From NCBI RefSeq assembly GCF_014384905.1, contig NZ_JACRSV010000001.1, positions 1,302,001 to 1,366,000 of the forward strand: DNA of 64,000 nt, given 5' to 3'. Origin of the DNA: Fumia xinanensis. GTDB lineage: Bacteria; Bacillota; Clostridia; Oscillospirales; Ruminococcaceae. The position numbers and the translations under genes are program-made. Positions 50,832 to 59,848 of the stretch are shown here, one piece after another; position 1 is the first letter of the stretch, and each line of letters opens with the position of its first letter. Under the pieces are notes generated by a model. The model was not told the origin of the DNA. It saw only the letters and a program-made list of their open reading frames with translations, and made no database searches.

Positions 50832-51503
50832 TCAGGACATGTATTCCCCGTTGTAGCTGACCAAAACGGTGTTGGACACCCCGTCCACGGCCCCTAAAAT
50901 GTTGACAAAATCCGTCTCCGAGGACTTCAGCCGCACCTCAACCGTCAGCTCGATGCCGTTCGGGGACACCGCTTTGGATTTGACCACCTGCTTTTTCACC
51001 GACGCCTTGACGGTGTCGAGAACCATCTGCTCCGCCTTGCCGTCGGCGCAGTTCACCACCAGAATGTAGGGGGAATCACCGGACTTTTTGTTCACAAAGA
51101 TGAGGAGCACGATGCCGATGAACAGCGACCCGAAAATCGCCAACGGAATCAGCCCCGCCCCCAGCACGATGCCCGCCGAAATGGACCAGAACAAAAACAC
51201 GATGTCCATGGGCTCTTTGATGGCGGTGCGGAACCGGACAATGGACAGCGCGCCCACCATGCCCAGGGACAGCACGATATTTGACGTGACCGCTAAAATG
51301 ATGAGGGTGGTGATGAGGGTCATCCCCAAAAGGGAAACCCCGAACCCCGCCGAATACATGACCCCGTTGAAGGTCTTTTTGTAGACGAGGAAGATAAAGA
51401 GCCCTAAAACAAAGGCCAGCGCCAGCGCGATGACCATGTCCAGCGCCGAAAAAGAGGTGACGTTCTCGAGAAAGCTCGACTTGAAAATGTCCTGAAATGT
51501 CAT
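50832..51503 (-). CDS. DUF4956 membrane protein
   Basis: 223 residues. Four N-terminal membrane helices (about 18-110) containing the conserved SLGMVGALSIVRFRTAIKEP motif, then a cytoplasmic alpha/beta domain (130-223). DUF4956 genes are regularly found with VTC-domain and CotH genes, as here; the joint function is unknown. The start at 51503 follows GGAG at 8 bases. Confidence 0.9.
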   Translation of the reverse strand: MTFQDIFKSSFLENVTSFSALDMVIALALAFVLGLFIFLVYKKTFNGVMYSAGFGVSLLGMTLITTLIILAVTSNIVLSLGMVGALSIVRFRTAIKEPMDIVFLFWSISAGIVLGAGLIPLAIFGSLFIGIVLLIFVNKKSGDSPYILVVNCADGKAEQMVLDTVKASVKKQVVKSKAVSPNGIELTVEVRLKSSETDFVNILGAVDGVSNTVLVSYNGEYMS

Positions 51504-51640
51504 AGGTAATTCTCCAATCATGTTTTATTGTGGCTTTGTCCCGGAAAAAGTCCCCGGACAAAACGCCTCCGTTCCCGCAGAGGCAGAGCCGCGTTTTTTC
51601 CCGCGGAAAAGGCATTTTTCATCTGTAAGCTATATTCCCT

Positions 51641-52327
51641 TTACAGATAGCACCGGCAGGCGGCGTACTTGGAAAAGGTGCCCACCATTCGGTTTTCCAC
51701 CTGGACGGCGTCCCGGATCACGTCCGGGAGAAACGCGTCGTACTTCACTTCCAGAATTCGGGGATTGCCGCCCACAATGGGCACCGAGCTGAGATTCTGG
51801 TTGAAGAGGTCTCCGGATTTGAGCCCGGTGCGGATTTCGCTGTCCAATGTGACCCTCACGTTTCCCGGCCGGTAGACAAAGGGCTCCCGCAGGTAATCCA
51901 CCACCGTGGCGGGCCGCAGCTGCTGGTACCGCATCTTGGCGTGCAGTTCCTGGAGAAGCGGCCTCGTTTCGTCCAGAAGCATCCAGTCAATGTCGCCGCT
52001 CAGAATGCGCTCGCATTCCTCTTTGGTGACCCGCACCGCGTCTTTTTGGCAGAGGCCGTGGATTTTGCTTTTTTTCTCCAGCTTGATGTAGGAAAAATCG
52101 TCGTTATAATAACGGATGCGGAACTTCTCCCGATTGCTGACCCCAATGATCTTTTCCCGCAGCACCTTGTCATCCAGATTGTCAAAGTAAAGGCTCCGGA
52201 TGCGGTATTTGCCGTTTGCGGCGTGTGGGTCGGGGCTTGCGATGCCCGAAAGCCGCTGCCTCAGCAGCAAACAGTCCCCTTCGCTTACGATGTGCTTCAA
52301 TTCATGGCGGAGATTTTTGGTTTTCAT
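51641..52327 (-). CDS. VTC-domain protein (polyphosphate polymerase-like)
   Basis: 228 residues, a VTC/CYTH tunnel-fold domain. Markers: RHELKHIVS, YRIRSLYFDNLDDKVLREK, KFRIRYYNDDFSYIKLEKKS and the closing ILEVKYDAFLPDVIRD. Basic residues line the tunnel in known VTC enzymes that make polyphosphate from ATP. Bacterial partners of CotH/DUF4956 have this domain. AAAGGAAA precedes the ATG. First gene of the three-gene set. Confidence 0.9.
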   Translation of the reverse strand: MKTKNLRHELKHIVSEGDCLLLRQRLSGIASPDPHAANGKYRIRSLYFDNLDDKVLREKIIGVSNREKFRIRYYNDDFSYIKLEKKSKIHGLCQKDAVRVTKEECERILSGDIDWMLLDETRPLLQELHAKMRYQQLRPATVVDYLREPFVYRPGNVRVTLDSEIRTGLKSGDLFNQNLSSVPIVGGNPRILEVKYDAFLPDVIRDAVQVENRMVGTFSKYAACRCYL

Positions 52328-53009
52328 AAGGCGTTTCCTTTCCGGCTATGGCCTGTTTTTTGATGGTTTCAGTATAAAGGGCTTATGTGACGGTTTGTTG
52401 AAGGGTTTTTGAAAAGTGGCCGATGTTTTTGGGAAAGAATGAGGGGGATTTTTTTGTTTGACTTTGCGTTCTGCTCCTTAGTCGTTACTGATTTCTTCTC
52501 GATTCGTCGCCGGGACCCGCCCCGGCAGGCGGCCTCTCTTTTTGTTTCGTCAAAAAGAGAGGAGAAAAACCGACCGGGGAGATCCCCTGGACCCCCAACG
52601 GTCACTCCGTTCCTCCAGGAATCCAAGAGCCTACACCTCCACTTCGGAATCAGGGGCACGACGACCGTGATTAACGCCGTCGTTGTGTGAGCGCCTTGGT
52701 ATCAAACTTCGGTTCCCCGTATACGACGACCCGCAGTGGGGCCGCTGACATCCGAGAGCCTTGGTATACCGCCCGCCTTCCCCTCGTCTTCCGGGGCTGC
52801 GCGCTGACGCCGCTCGCCCCGGTTGCGACGTTCCGGAATGCTCCGGAACGTCGGGTACGGGCCGTCGTACCTCCGGCCCTCCTCTTTTCCCGGAACGTTT
52901 CAAAAAACGCACAAACTGTAGGGGCGGCTATCAGCCGCCCGCCGGCAATCCAATCCGCAGCGGTGAAAAAACAAACCCCGCTCTCACCAAATCGGTGAGG
53001 GCGGGATCG
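52328..53009. other. Spacer with hairpin and dispersed repeats
   Basis: 680 bases. A perfect 12-bp hairpin CCTCTCTTTTTG/CAAAAAGAGAGG lies at 52533-52562. A sequence near 52790-52830 resembles 27820-27880. A GTAGGGGCGG...CCGCCCGC palindrome lies at 52918. A -10-like TATACT on the minus strand near 52371 may serve the VTC gene. No gene is supported. Confidence 0.55.
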
Positions 53010-53339
53010 TTATTCTTTATCCAATTTTGAAATTATTTTAGCAATCTCGGCAATAGCCTGTATCTGCCTTCCGGAATAAGATTTGACTATTTCCGCTATT
53101 TCATCATGCAAATATCCCTTAGAGCCAACTGTCACACCGCAAATCAAGTATTCCAGCGGCACATCTAATATAACAGAAATCTGAGACAAACGTTCTAGAT
53201 TTAATTTTGCCTTACCGTTTTCAAATCTACTGCAATATTCTGGAGTAACATTCAATTTCTCCGCCAATCGTTCCTGACTCATTCCGGCTTCCGCCCTTGC
53301 GGTTTTGATTCTATTTCCAATCACCTTATAATCGACCAT
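53010..53339 (-). CDS. XRE-family HTH regulator
   Basis: 109 residues. The HTH is GNRIKTARAEAGMSQERLAE and KLNVTPEYCSRFENGKAKLN; a helical C-terminus follows (about 75-109). It is divergent from the SLOG gene at 53453, and the shared region holds an inverted repeat overlapping the SLOG promoter, so it probably represses that gene and perhaps itself. The ATG at 53339 has GAGGTG upstream. Confidence 0.88.
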   Translation of the reverse strand: MVDYKVIGNRIKTARAEAGMSQERLAEKLNVTPEYCSRFENGKAKLNLERLSQISVILDVPLEYLICGVTVGSKGYLHDEIAEIVKSYSGRQIQAIAEIAKIISKLDKE

Positions 53340-53388
53340 AATAACCACCTCACGATTATTATGTCAAGATTAATCCATAACTTTAAGG

Positions 53389-53433
53389 AACTTATAAATC
53401 ATTATTGACTTATAAGTTCAATTGTGATAATAT
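53389..53433 (+). promoter_or_regulatory. Operator and promoter of the SLOG gene
   Basis: Inverted repeat AACTTATAA (53389-53397) / TTATAAGTT (53410-53418). The promoter TTGACT (53405), 17 bases, TAATAT (53428) overlaps the right arm, as expected for repression. Confidence 0.75.
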
Positions 53434-53452
53434 TTTTTTGAGGTGATTTACA

Positions 53453-53851
53453 ATGATCGTTGCCGTCATCGGTTCCCGTTCCATCAAACAGGTAGACATC
53501 GGAAAAATTCTGCCCGAAGGCACCACCGAACTGATTTCCGGCGGCGCCAACGGCGTGGACAGCCTTGCCGCCCAATACGCCGCCGGGCACAATCTGCCCA
53601 TCCGCGTCCTCCGCCCCGACTACAAGCGTTACTTTTACCTCCGCGCTCCCCTGGAGCGCAACCAGCTCATTGTTGACACCGCCGATTTTGTCGTCGCCGT
53701 CTGGGACGGCAGCTCCACCGGCACCAAAGATGCCGTCATCCGGGCGAAGAAGGCCGGGAAACCGGTGCGCATCTACTCCCCCGATGGGATTTTGCTTTTC
53801 CAGGTGCCGCCCGACGAGCCCTTCTCCCAAAAAAACGCCCCCAATCTGTAG
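53453..53851 (+). CDS. SLOG/DprA-like nucleotide-binding protein
   Basis: 132 residues with a Rossmann-type SLOG fold: IVAVIGSRSI at the start, the phosphate-loop-like ISGGANGVDSLAAQYA, then FVVAVWDGSSTGTKDAVIRA. Such proteins bind nucleotides or nucleotide-derived signals; relatives act in DNA uptake (DprA) or defence-signal sensing. No effector domain is attached. With the divergent XRE gene it forms a two-gene module. AGGTGATTTACA precedes the ATG. Confidence 0.85.
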   Translation: MIVAVIGSRSIKQVDIGKILPEGTTELISGGANGVDSLAAQYAAGHNLPIRVLRPDYKRYFYLRAPLERNQLIVDTADFVVAVWDGSSTGTKDAVIRAKKAGKPVRIYSPDGILLFQVPPDEPFSQKNAPNL

Positions 53852-54050
53852 GGACGGGGCTCTGCTCCGCTCAACGCCATATCCCCTACAATCTTCCTCA
53901 AATCCCTAGGGGCCCACGCCCACGTCGGCCCACCGTTTATCACAAAACCCCCGCCCCATGGAATTCTTCCACAGGGCGGGGGTGCTGTACTTGTAGGGGC
54001 GAACTGTGTTCGCCTCAAGAAACTCCATATGAAAACGGGTTCAGTTCGCC
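53852..54050. repeat. Dispersed palindromes
   Basis: Several GTAGGGNCG-type units (53849, 53905, 53993 and an inverse at 54041). A hairpin with GGGCGGGGGT near 53950-53990. Confidence 0.6.
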
Positions 54051-55559
54051 CTACCGCTCCCGCCTGAGCCTAAACCAGAACACGCTCCCCTCCCCGACTT
54101 TGCTCTGAACGCCGTACTGGGCCCCGTGCATGTCGAGGATGTTCTTGACGATGGACAGCCCCAGCCCCGTCCCCACGGCGGCCCGCTTGTGGGTTTTGTC
54201 CAGCTTGTAGTACCGCTCCCAAACGAGCCCCAGCTGTTCCTCGGGAATCCCCTCGCCGCTGTCCCGGACGGACAGGGTGACAAAATCCCCCTCCACCGCT
54301 TGGACGATCTGGATTTTCTTGTCCGGCCCGGTGTAGTTGACAGCGTTGTTTATGAGGTTGTAGACCACCTGGGAAATTTTCATCCGGTCGGCCTCCACAA
54401 ACGCCTCTTCCGGCGCCTCGAAGGTGATTTTGTACCCCTCCTGCTCCCGGAGCTTCTGATACCGCTCCAACGTCTCCCCCACGAGTTTAGTCAGCGAGAA
54501 CCGCTCTTTTGTAAGCTTCTGGACTCCCGCCTGATGCTTCGACAAATCCAGCAGGTCGTTGACCAGGGCGTTTAAGTGGTTGGCCTCGTCGATGATGACC
54601 TGGACGTTTTCCGGGGAATTTTCCCCCGGCAAATCCCGCATAGCCTCCGAATAGGCGGTGATCATGGTCAGGGGGGTGCGCAGATCGTGGGACACATTGG
54701 CTAAGAGCTCCCGTTTCAGCGCCTCGGATTTTTGCAGCTCCACCGACACGTCGGCCAGCGTTTCGTCCAGCTCCCGGATCTCCCGGTAGCTTTTTCCCCT
54801 GTGCCGGCGGTACCTGCCCCTCGCCAGCTCCTTGGCCGACTCGTTGATCTCAATGACCGGCCTCGAAATCTTCCTCGACAGCAGCACCGCGAACCCCGCC
54901 GCCAGCAGGAGCATCAGCCCGGTCAGCACGGTGAGCTGGATGCGCAGGGTCTTTGTCGTGGCGCTCACCGGCGAAATCACCGAGTTTAACAGCAGCACCC
55001 GCTCGTCGCCCACTTCGCCCTCCACCACCCGCACGCAGATGATGCTCTCCTGGGCCCGGTCAAAAAAGGGCGGCAGGGGCTTATTCTTGTCGAATTCCCC
55101 GCCGTCTGCCCCAGCTGCCTCCTCAAACGGTATTTTTCCCGACTCCCCGCGGATGAAAAACCGCCCGTCCTCCCGGCTGGTCCGCTGGATGAAGCTGCCG
55201 CCATTTTCCACCGCCGCCGCGTACAGGGCGAAGAGCTCGGCGGGCGGCAGCTTGTGGATGCGGCAGTTGGGCAGGGTGTCCGCCGAGGCGATCAGGCTCC
55301 CGTCGGTGCCGATAGCCATAGCGCAGATCTGGTTTTCCTGGGCGAGATTTTGCAAAAGGGCGGGAAGGTCGCTCTCGAACATCTTTTTGGAAATGGAGTC
55401 CGCCGCGGCGCTGATTTCCCTCGTTTTGACCCCTTTGTAGAACTCTTCGAGGAAAACCACCTGGAAGCACCACAAAAGCGCCAGCACAATGGCTGCAAAC
55501 CCGCCGAAAAATAAAAGGAGCTTCCATTTGACGCTCAAAGGCTTTCTATTCGCTTTCAA
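54051..55559 (-). CDS. Sensor histidine kinase
   Basis: 502 residues. Two membrane helices (13-35 and 206-228) bracket an extracellular sensor domain. HAMP (about 228-282), HisKA with His291 in SHDLRTPLTMI, and an HATPase domain with N box LINNAVNY, G1 DSGEGIPEEQ and G2 GTGLGLSIV. It should phosphorylate the response regulator encoded just upstream, whose stop it overlaps by 14 bases. The signal is unknown; adjacency to an LD-carboxypeptidase gene suggests cell-wall stress, which is only a guess. Confidence 0.93.
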   Translation of the reverse strand: MKANRKPLSVKWKLLLFFGGFAAIVLALLWCFQVVFLEEFYKGVKTREISAAADSISKKMFESDLPALLQNLAQENQICAMAIGTDGSLIASADTLPNCRIHKLPPAELFALYAAAVENGGSFIQRTSREDGRFFIRGESGKIPFEEAAGADGGEFDKNKPLPPFFDRAQESIICVRVVEGEVGDERVLLLNSVISPVSATTKTLRIQLTVLTGLMLLLAAGFAVLLSRKISRPVIEINESAKELARGRYRRHRGKSYREIRELDETLADVSVELQKSEALKRELLANVSHDLRTPLTMITAYSEAMRDLPGENSPENVQVIIDEANHLNALVNDLLDLSKHQAGVQKLTKERFSLTKLVGETLERYQKLREQEGYKITFEAPEEAFVEADRMKISQVVYNLINNAVNYTGPDKKIQIVQAVEGDFVTLSVRDSGEGIPEEQLGLVWERYYKLDKTHKRAAVGTGLGLSIVKNILDMHGAQYGVQSKVGEGSVFWFRLRRER

Positions 55560-56220
55560 AACGGTACCCCACCCCTCTCAGCGTGACGATCCGCCCGCTG
55601 TACGCCCCAAGACTCTTCCGCAGCAGCTTGATGTGGGTGTCCAGCGTCCGGTCGTCACCGTAAAAGTCGTAGCCCCAGACGTTTGTGATGAGGTTTTCCC
55701 GGGTCAGGGCGATGTTCCGGTTGCGGACGAGATAAAACAGCAGGTCGTACTCCTTTGGGGACAGCTCCGCCCGTTCCCCGTCGACCTCCACCAGCCTCCC
55801 GGTGAAGTCCACCCGTAGCCCCCCCGCCTCGTACACCTCGTGCCCGCTCTCCGACGCGGGCCGCGCCCGTTTGAGCACCGCCGCCGCCCGCATCATCAGC
55901 TCACGCGGGGAAAAAGGCTTGACGACGTAATCGTCCGCCCCGGTCTCGAACCCGTGGATCCGGTCGTACTCCTCCCCACGGGCCGACAGCATGATCACCG
56001 GCACCTCTTTTGCCTTGCGGATTTCCTTGCAGGCAGAGAAGCCGTCCAGCCCCGGCATCATAATGTCCATGATGATCAGGTCGAAATCCTCTTTCCCGGC
56101 GATTTCCACCGCCTGCATCCCGTCCTCCGCCTCCATGATGTCGTATCCCTCAAAGGCGGCGTATTTTTTGATGATCTCCCGGATGCGCTGTTCGTCGTCC
56201 ACAACCAAAATCCGCGGCAT
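55546..56220 (-). CDS. OmpR-family response regulator
   Basis: 224 residues. Receiver domain with Asp8/Asp9, phospho-acceptor Asp52 in IIMDIMMPG and Lys in VVKPFSPREL; winged-helix output domain (about 130-224) with RTLDTHIKLLRKSLG and GVGYRFE. Partner of the overlapping kinase gene. GGAAAGGAG precedes the ATG. The 124-base gap to the LD-carboxypeptidase gene holds a palindromic repeat, so transcription may start there. Confidence 0.93.
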   Translation of the reverse strand: MPRILVVDDEQRIREIIKKYAAFEGYDIMEAEDGMQAVEIAGKEDFDLIIMDIMMPGLDGFSACKEIRKAKEVPVIMLSARGEEYDRIHGFETGADDYVVKPFSPRELMMRAAAVLKRARPASESGHEVYEAGGLRVDFTGRLVEVDGERAELSPKEYDLLFYLVRNRNIALTRENLITNVWGYDFYGDDRTLDTHIKLLRKSLGAYSGRIVTLRGVGYRFESE

Positions 56221-56344
56221 GGTACTCTCCTTTCCAAACTCTTTCCTCAGGCGTATGAATGGCCTCGCGGTTTCGCGGACGCATGTTCAAAGCGGGCGGA
56301 GCAAAGCCCCGCCCCTACGCGATTTTCCCCGTGCTCCCTGACCC

Positions 56345-57247
56345 CTACAGCACCAAACTCTCCAAAAACTTGAGCGTCCCCCCGTCGGCATCCATGATCG
56401 CCTCCGCCCCGATGGGCAGAATGGCCTGGTTCTCCCCGTGGCCGAAGTCGTCGCACCAAACCACCGGGATTTGATGCCGCTCCCCGAACCGGCGGAGCAA
56501 GTCATGTAGTTCCGGCTGAGGCTCCCGGTCATAGTGCCCGAAGAGGAGGCCATCCACCTGTTTCATCAGCCCGCTCTGCCCGATGTGGGAGAGATACCGG
56601 CTGACAGCGGGGGGCGTGTTGAAGCAGATGTGGTCCTCCAAAAAGAGGATGTACCGCTTTTTAGGGTCAGCTTTAAAAAACTTCCCTTCCATTAAAAGGG
56701 CGAAGTTTACAAGATACCCGCCCACAAGCTGCCCCCGGGCCGTCCCGCCCCGAACGGCGTTCCAGGCGGAATTTTTCCGGTACACGGGATTTCCCTCCGC
56801 GAGCATTTCGGTAAAACGCTCCAAATTGTAGGGATTTCCCCGGCTGATTGCCCCTGTGGACTGGCCGTAAAAGGTCATAAGCCCCGAGCGGGCCGACACG
56901 GCGTTTAAAACCGACGTGCCGTCGCTGTAGCTCAGGATGATCTTGGGGTTTCTCGCCGCGGCCTCGTAGTCGATGTAGGGGAGGATCTCGTTGCTCACCT
57001 CTCCCCCGTCGAACAAAATCATCCCCACCTCCGGGTCGAGGACCATCTCATTAAAATCCGCCGCCCGCTCTTCCGGCGTCCCGGCAAAGCCGTCCGCCCG
57101 GCTGTAGATATTTTTCCCCAGCTTGACCGCAAACCCCATCCGTTCCAGGGCCTTTTCCGCCTCAGAGACGTATTGTTCCTCCGCTGCCAGACAGGGCGCG
57201 ATAATCCCGACAGTATCCCCTTTTCGCAGTTTTGATGGTTTCAGCAT
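56345..57247 (-). CDS. S66-family LD-carboxypeptidase
   Basis: 300 residues of the LdcA/MccF family, serine peptidases that trim tetrapeptides in peptidoglycan recycling or destroy microcin C-like inhibitors. Nucleophile Ser in ILSYSDGTSVL, Glu in YILFLEDH, His in DFGHGENQAILPIG. Cytoplasmic, no signal peptide. Two adjacent ATGs; the second (57247) has better spacing to AAGGAG. Confidence 0.9.
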   Translation of the reverse strand: MLKPSKLRKGDTVGIIAPCLAAEEQYVSEAEKALERMGFAVKLGKNIYSRADGFAGTPEERAADFNEMVLDPEVGMILFDGGEVSNEILPYIDYEAAARNPKIILSYSDGTSVLNAVSARSGLMTFYGQSTGAISRGNPYNLERFTEMLAEGNPVYRKNSAWNAVRGGTARGQLVGGYLVNFALLMEGKFFKADPKKRYILFLEDHICFNTPPAVSRYLSHIGQSGLMKQVDGLLFGHYDREPQPELHDLLRRFGERHQIPVVWCDDFGHGENQAILPIGAEAIMDADGGTLKFLESLVL

Positions 57248-57388
57248 CATATTCTCCTTCCGCTCATGGAGCACGCTTTCTTTCCCTACCAGTTTACCAC
57301 AAGGCGGCCCGCCCGTCCACTGATTTTCATTTTAATGGGCCAATGTGACGGCTGTGTGAAAAAAACAGAATCCTTCGACAAAAAACGA

Positions 57389-57440
57389 TTGACAAGCTCC
57401 TTTTTTCGGTGTATTATTGCAAATGATAATCATTTTCATT
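57389..57440 (+). promoter_or_regulatory. Promoter with Fur-type box
   Basis: TTGACA (57389), 17 bases, TATTAT (57412). Directly after the -10 lies AATGATAATCATTTTCATT (about 57422-57440), close to the Fur consensus GATAATGATAATCATTATC. Confidence 0.8.
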
Positions 57441-57538
57441 TAGAAAAAATCCTTCTCACCGGCTTTTGCCCCTTCCCCTCAAAGACAGGGCGCAAGCGCC
57501 GCGCAATCCCAACAAATTCAAATAGGAAAGGCGATTTT

Positions 57539-58423
57539 ATGCTGGACGTTTTACTGGACACCCTGCTCGACACCCTCAAAACCATTCCCATCCTCTTTGT
57601 GGTCTACCTGTTCATCGAATGGCTGGAACACCGGGTGGATTTTCTCAAATTCATGAATGGGAAAGGCTCCCGGTTCGGCCCCCTGATGGGGGCCCTGGTA
57701 GGCTGTATCCCCCAGTGCGGGTTCTCGGCGGCGTCCGCGTCCCTTTATAACGGCGGCATGATCGGCGGAGCCACCCTCATCGCCGTTTTTGTCTCCACCT
57801 CCGACGAGGCCATCCCCGTCATGCTTTCAAACCTGTCGGACATGAGCCTCGTGGTGTGGCTCATCGTCGTCAAGGTGATTGTAGCCGTGGCGGCGGGGTA
57901 CCTCCTCAAATACACCCTCTTCCGCAATGAAACCATCCGGGTCCGCACCCTGGGGCAGAAAGCCGAACCATGCGGCCACGACCATAGCCACGAGCACACC
58001 GGCGGCCAGTGCGGGTGCTGTTCCCATCACGGCTCCATCTTCAAAAGCGCCGCCGTCCACACCCTGAAAATCACGGCGTTTTTGGCCGTCACCATGCTCC
58101 TCATCAACCTCATTGTGTTCTGGATCGGCGAGGACAACCTTGAGACCGTCCTCTTGTCGGGCAGCGTGTTCCAGCCCATCCTGACCGCCCTAATCGGCCT
58201 GATTCCCGGCTGCGCCACCTCGGTCCTGCTGACCCAGCTGCTCATGGGCGGCAGCATCAGTTTCGGGGCCGCCATCGCCGGCCTGTCGGCGGGAACCGGC
58301 TTTGGGTACCTGGTGCTCTTTAAGGAGTGCCGAAACAAAAAAGCGGCTCTCAAGATCGTTTTGTGCACCTATCTGGTGTCGGTGGCTGCCGGCATGGTCA
58401 TCCACCTGGCCATGATGTTCTAA
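57539..58423 (+). CDS. Putative heavy-metal exporter (10-TM ArsP-2-like / Mn transporter)
   Basis: 294 residues, about eight to ten membrane helices in two halves: GALVGCIPQCGFSAASASLY and LIGLIPGCATSVLLTQLLMG are paired internal repeats. A His/Cys-rich loop (CGHDHSHEHTGGQCGCCSHH) between them should bind metal. Annotated relatives are called arsenic or manganese transporters; direction is unproved. The Fur-type box in its promoter says it is controlled by iron (or Mn) status. The start at 57539 has AGGAAAGG upstream; the long open frame from 57266 covers the promoter and is not real. Confidence 0.85.
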   Translation: MLDVLLDTLLDTLKTIPILFVVYLFIEWLEHRVDFLKFMNGKGSRFGPLMGALVGCIPQCGFSAASASLYNGGMIGGATLIAVFVSTSDEAIPVMLSNLSDMSLVVWLIVVKVIVAVAAGYLLKYTLFRNETIRVRTLGQKAEPCGHDHSHEHTGGQCGCCSHHGSIFKSAAVHTLKITAFLAVTMLLINLIVFWIGEDNLETVLLSGSVFQPILTALIGLIPGCATSVLLTQLLMGGSISFGAAIAGLSAGTGFGYLVLFKECRNKKAALKIVLCTYLVSVAAGMVIHLAMMF

Positions 58424-58726
58424 ACCGCTCCCTGCCGGAGCACCAGAACGCCCCGGCCCCAAAAACACAGAAACCGCCGCAAATCCCCCGGCCGCCTCTG
58501 AGGCCGAAGCCCACCCGCGGAATCCCTCTTTAGGGCCGCTCCTGCCAAGGCTTCCCTGCGCTTCCGGCGATTTTACCCACCCGCAGGCTTCTCTCAAAAA
58601 CAAACGTCGCGGGAACGACAAACCGGCTCCCTCCCCTCGCGCATCCCCTCGCACTCTGGCGGCACTGCCGCCCATCCGCAGTCAAACAACGAAAACAGGC
58701 CTACGGGCCGGAAAGGCGGGGACGTT
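58424..58726. other. GC-rich spacer
   Basis: 303 bases of low-complexity C-rich DNA between the exporter and the Fur-family gene. I see no terminator or promoter I would defend, so the two genes may be cotranscribed. Confidence 0.45.
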
Positions 58727-59149
58727 ATGAAACAAAGCGCGCCCGAGCTCTTAAAAAAATCCGGGCTCAAAGTGACAAAACAGCGGGAAGCCATTTTGGA
58801 CATCCTGCTCTCCTCCCCCGCCCATCTGACGGCGGAGGACATCTACCTGGACCTGAAGGCGAAAAGCCTTGACTTCGGCCTCTCCACCGTTTACCGCACC
58901 CTCTCGTCGCTGGAGGAGCACCGCATTGTCGAAAAAACCGGCCTCCCCGGCGACACCGGCAAGCAGTATTACGAAATCGCCCATTTGGGCCACCGGCACC
59001 ACCTGGTCTGCGTCAAGTGCAAGCGGTGCATCGTGCTGGATGAATGCCCGGTGGAGTCCTTCACCGCCGCCGTCTGCAAAGCCCACGGCTTCACCCTGAC
59101 GGGACACTCGTTTGAGATTTTCGGCGTCTGCCCCGACTGCCAGAACTGA
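58727..59149 (+). CDS. Fur-family metal-responsive regulator
   Basis: 140 residues. Winged helix (QREAILDILLSSPAHLTAED, STVYRTLSSLEEHRIV), then the dimer domain with structural zinc pairs Cys95-x-x-Cys98 and Cys135-x-x-Cys138, and His86/89/91/92 for the regulatory metal (AHLGHRHHLVC). Could be Fur, Zur or PerR by sequence. Proximity to a Fur-boxed exporter suggests it is the regulator. GGCGGGGACG precedes the ATG. Confidence 0.92.
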   Translation: MKQSAPELLKKSGLKVTKQREAILDILLSSPAHLTAEDIYLDLKAKSLDFGLSTVYRTLSSLEEHRIVEKTGLPGDTGKQYYEIAHLGHRHHLVCVKCKRCIVLDECPVESFTAAVCKAHGFTLTGHSFEIFGVCPDCQN

Positions 59150-59245
59150 GGAAACCCGCCGCCGCAAAATCTTTCGGTAATCACCCTGATCAGACCCTGG
59201 GGCGCTCCGCACCAGGGCAATGTACCCCCATCGAGGAGGCTCGCC

Positions 59246-59848
59246 ATGTTCACCGAAAAACACTACGAAAACGAGGACTTCCGGGAGGCGGAAATCTTAG
59301 AGGACTCCCTCACCGGCCTCACTTTCACGCAATGTTCCTTCCAGGGGGCGGATCTGGCCGCCATTGAGCTCAAATCCTGCCGGTTCGACCGGTGCAGCTT
59401 CGCCGGGGCCAAGCTGAACGGCATGGTGGCCAAAAACACCGCTTTTTTAAACTGCCAGTTCCAGCTAAGTACCCTTTTCGCCGCCACCTTTGACGACTGT
59501 AAGATGACCGGCTCCAATCTCTGCGACGCCGACTGCCAGGCCATGACCATCCTGGGCGGCGACTGGTCCTACACCCTCTTTGACGAGATGGACTTCTCCG
59601 GCACCGCCCTCACCCATGTGAATTTCCGCAGCGCCGAGCTGCCACACGCCGATTTCTCCAAATGCCGCCTGTCGGAGTGCTGCTTCGACGGGGCGAACCT
59701 GACCGGCGCCACCTTCCGCGGGGCCGACCTCCGCGGCTGCTCCATCCACGACCTGAACCTTTTGGAAATCGACTTCAAGGACGCGAAAATCGACCTGGAG
59801 CAGGCCGTCGTCCTGGCCTCCGCCCTGGGCGCTCGGTATCTGCCGTAA
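59246..59848 (+). CDS. Pentapeptide-repeat protein
   Basis: 200 residues of A(D/N)Lxx-type repeats from about 10 to 185 (FQGADLAAIELKSCRFDRCS, FAGAKLNGMVAKNTAF, ANLTGATFRGADLRGCSIHD). A right-handed quadrilateral beta-helix, the shape that mimics DNA. Related Qnr/MfpA proteins protect gyrase, but most family members have unknown roles. Length is close to Qnr. GAGGAGG before the ATG. Confidence 0.92.
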   Translation: MFTEKHYENEDFREAEILEDSLTGLTFTQCSFQGADLAAIELKSCRFDRCSFAGAKLNGMVAKNTAFLNCQFQLSTLFAATFDDCKMTGSNLCDADCQAMTILGGDWSYTLFDEMDFSGTALTHVNFRSAELPHADFSKCRLSECCFDGANLTGATFRGADLRGCSIHDLNLLEIDFKDAKIDLEQAVVLASALGARYLP

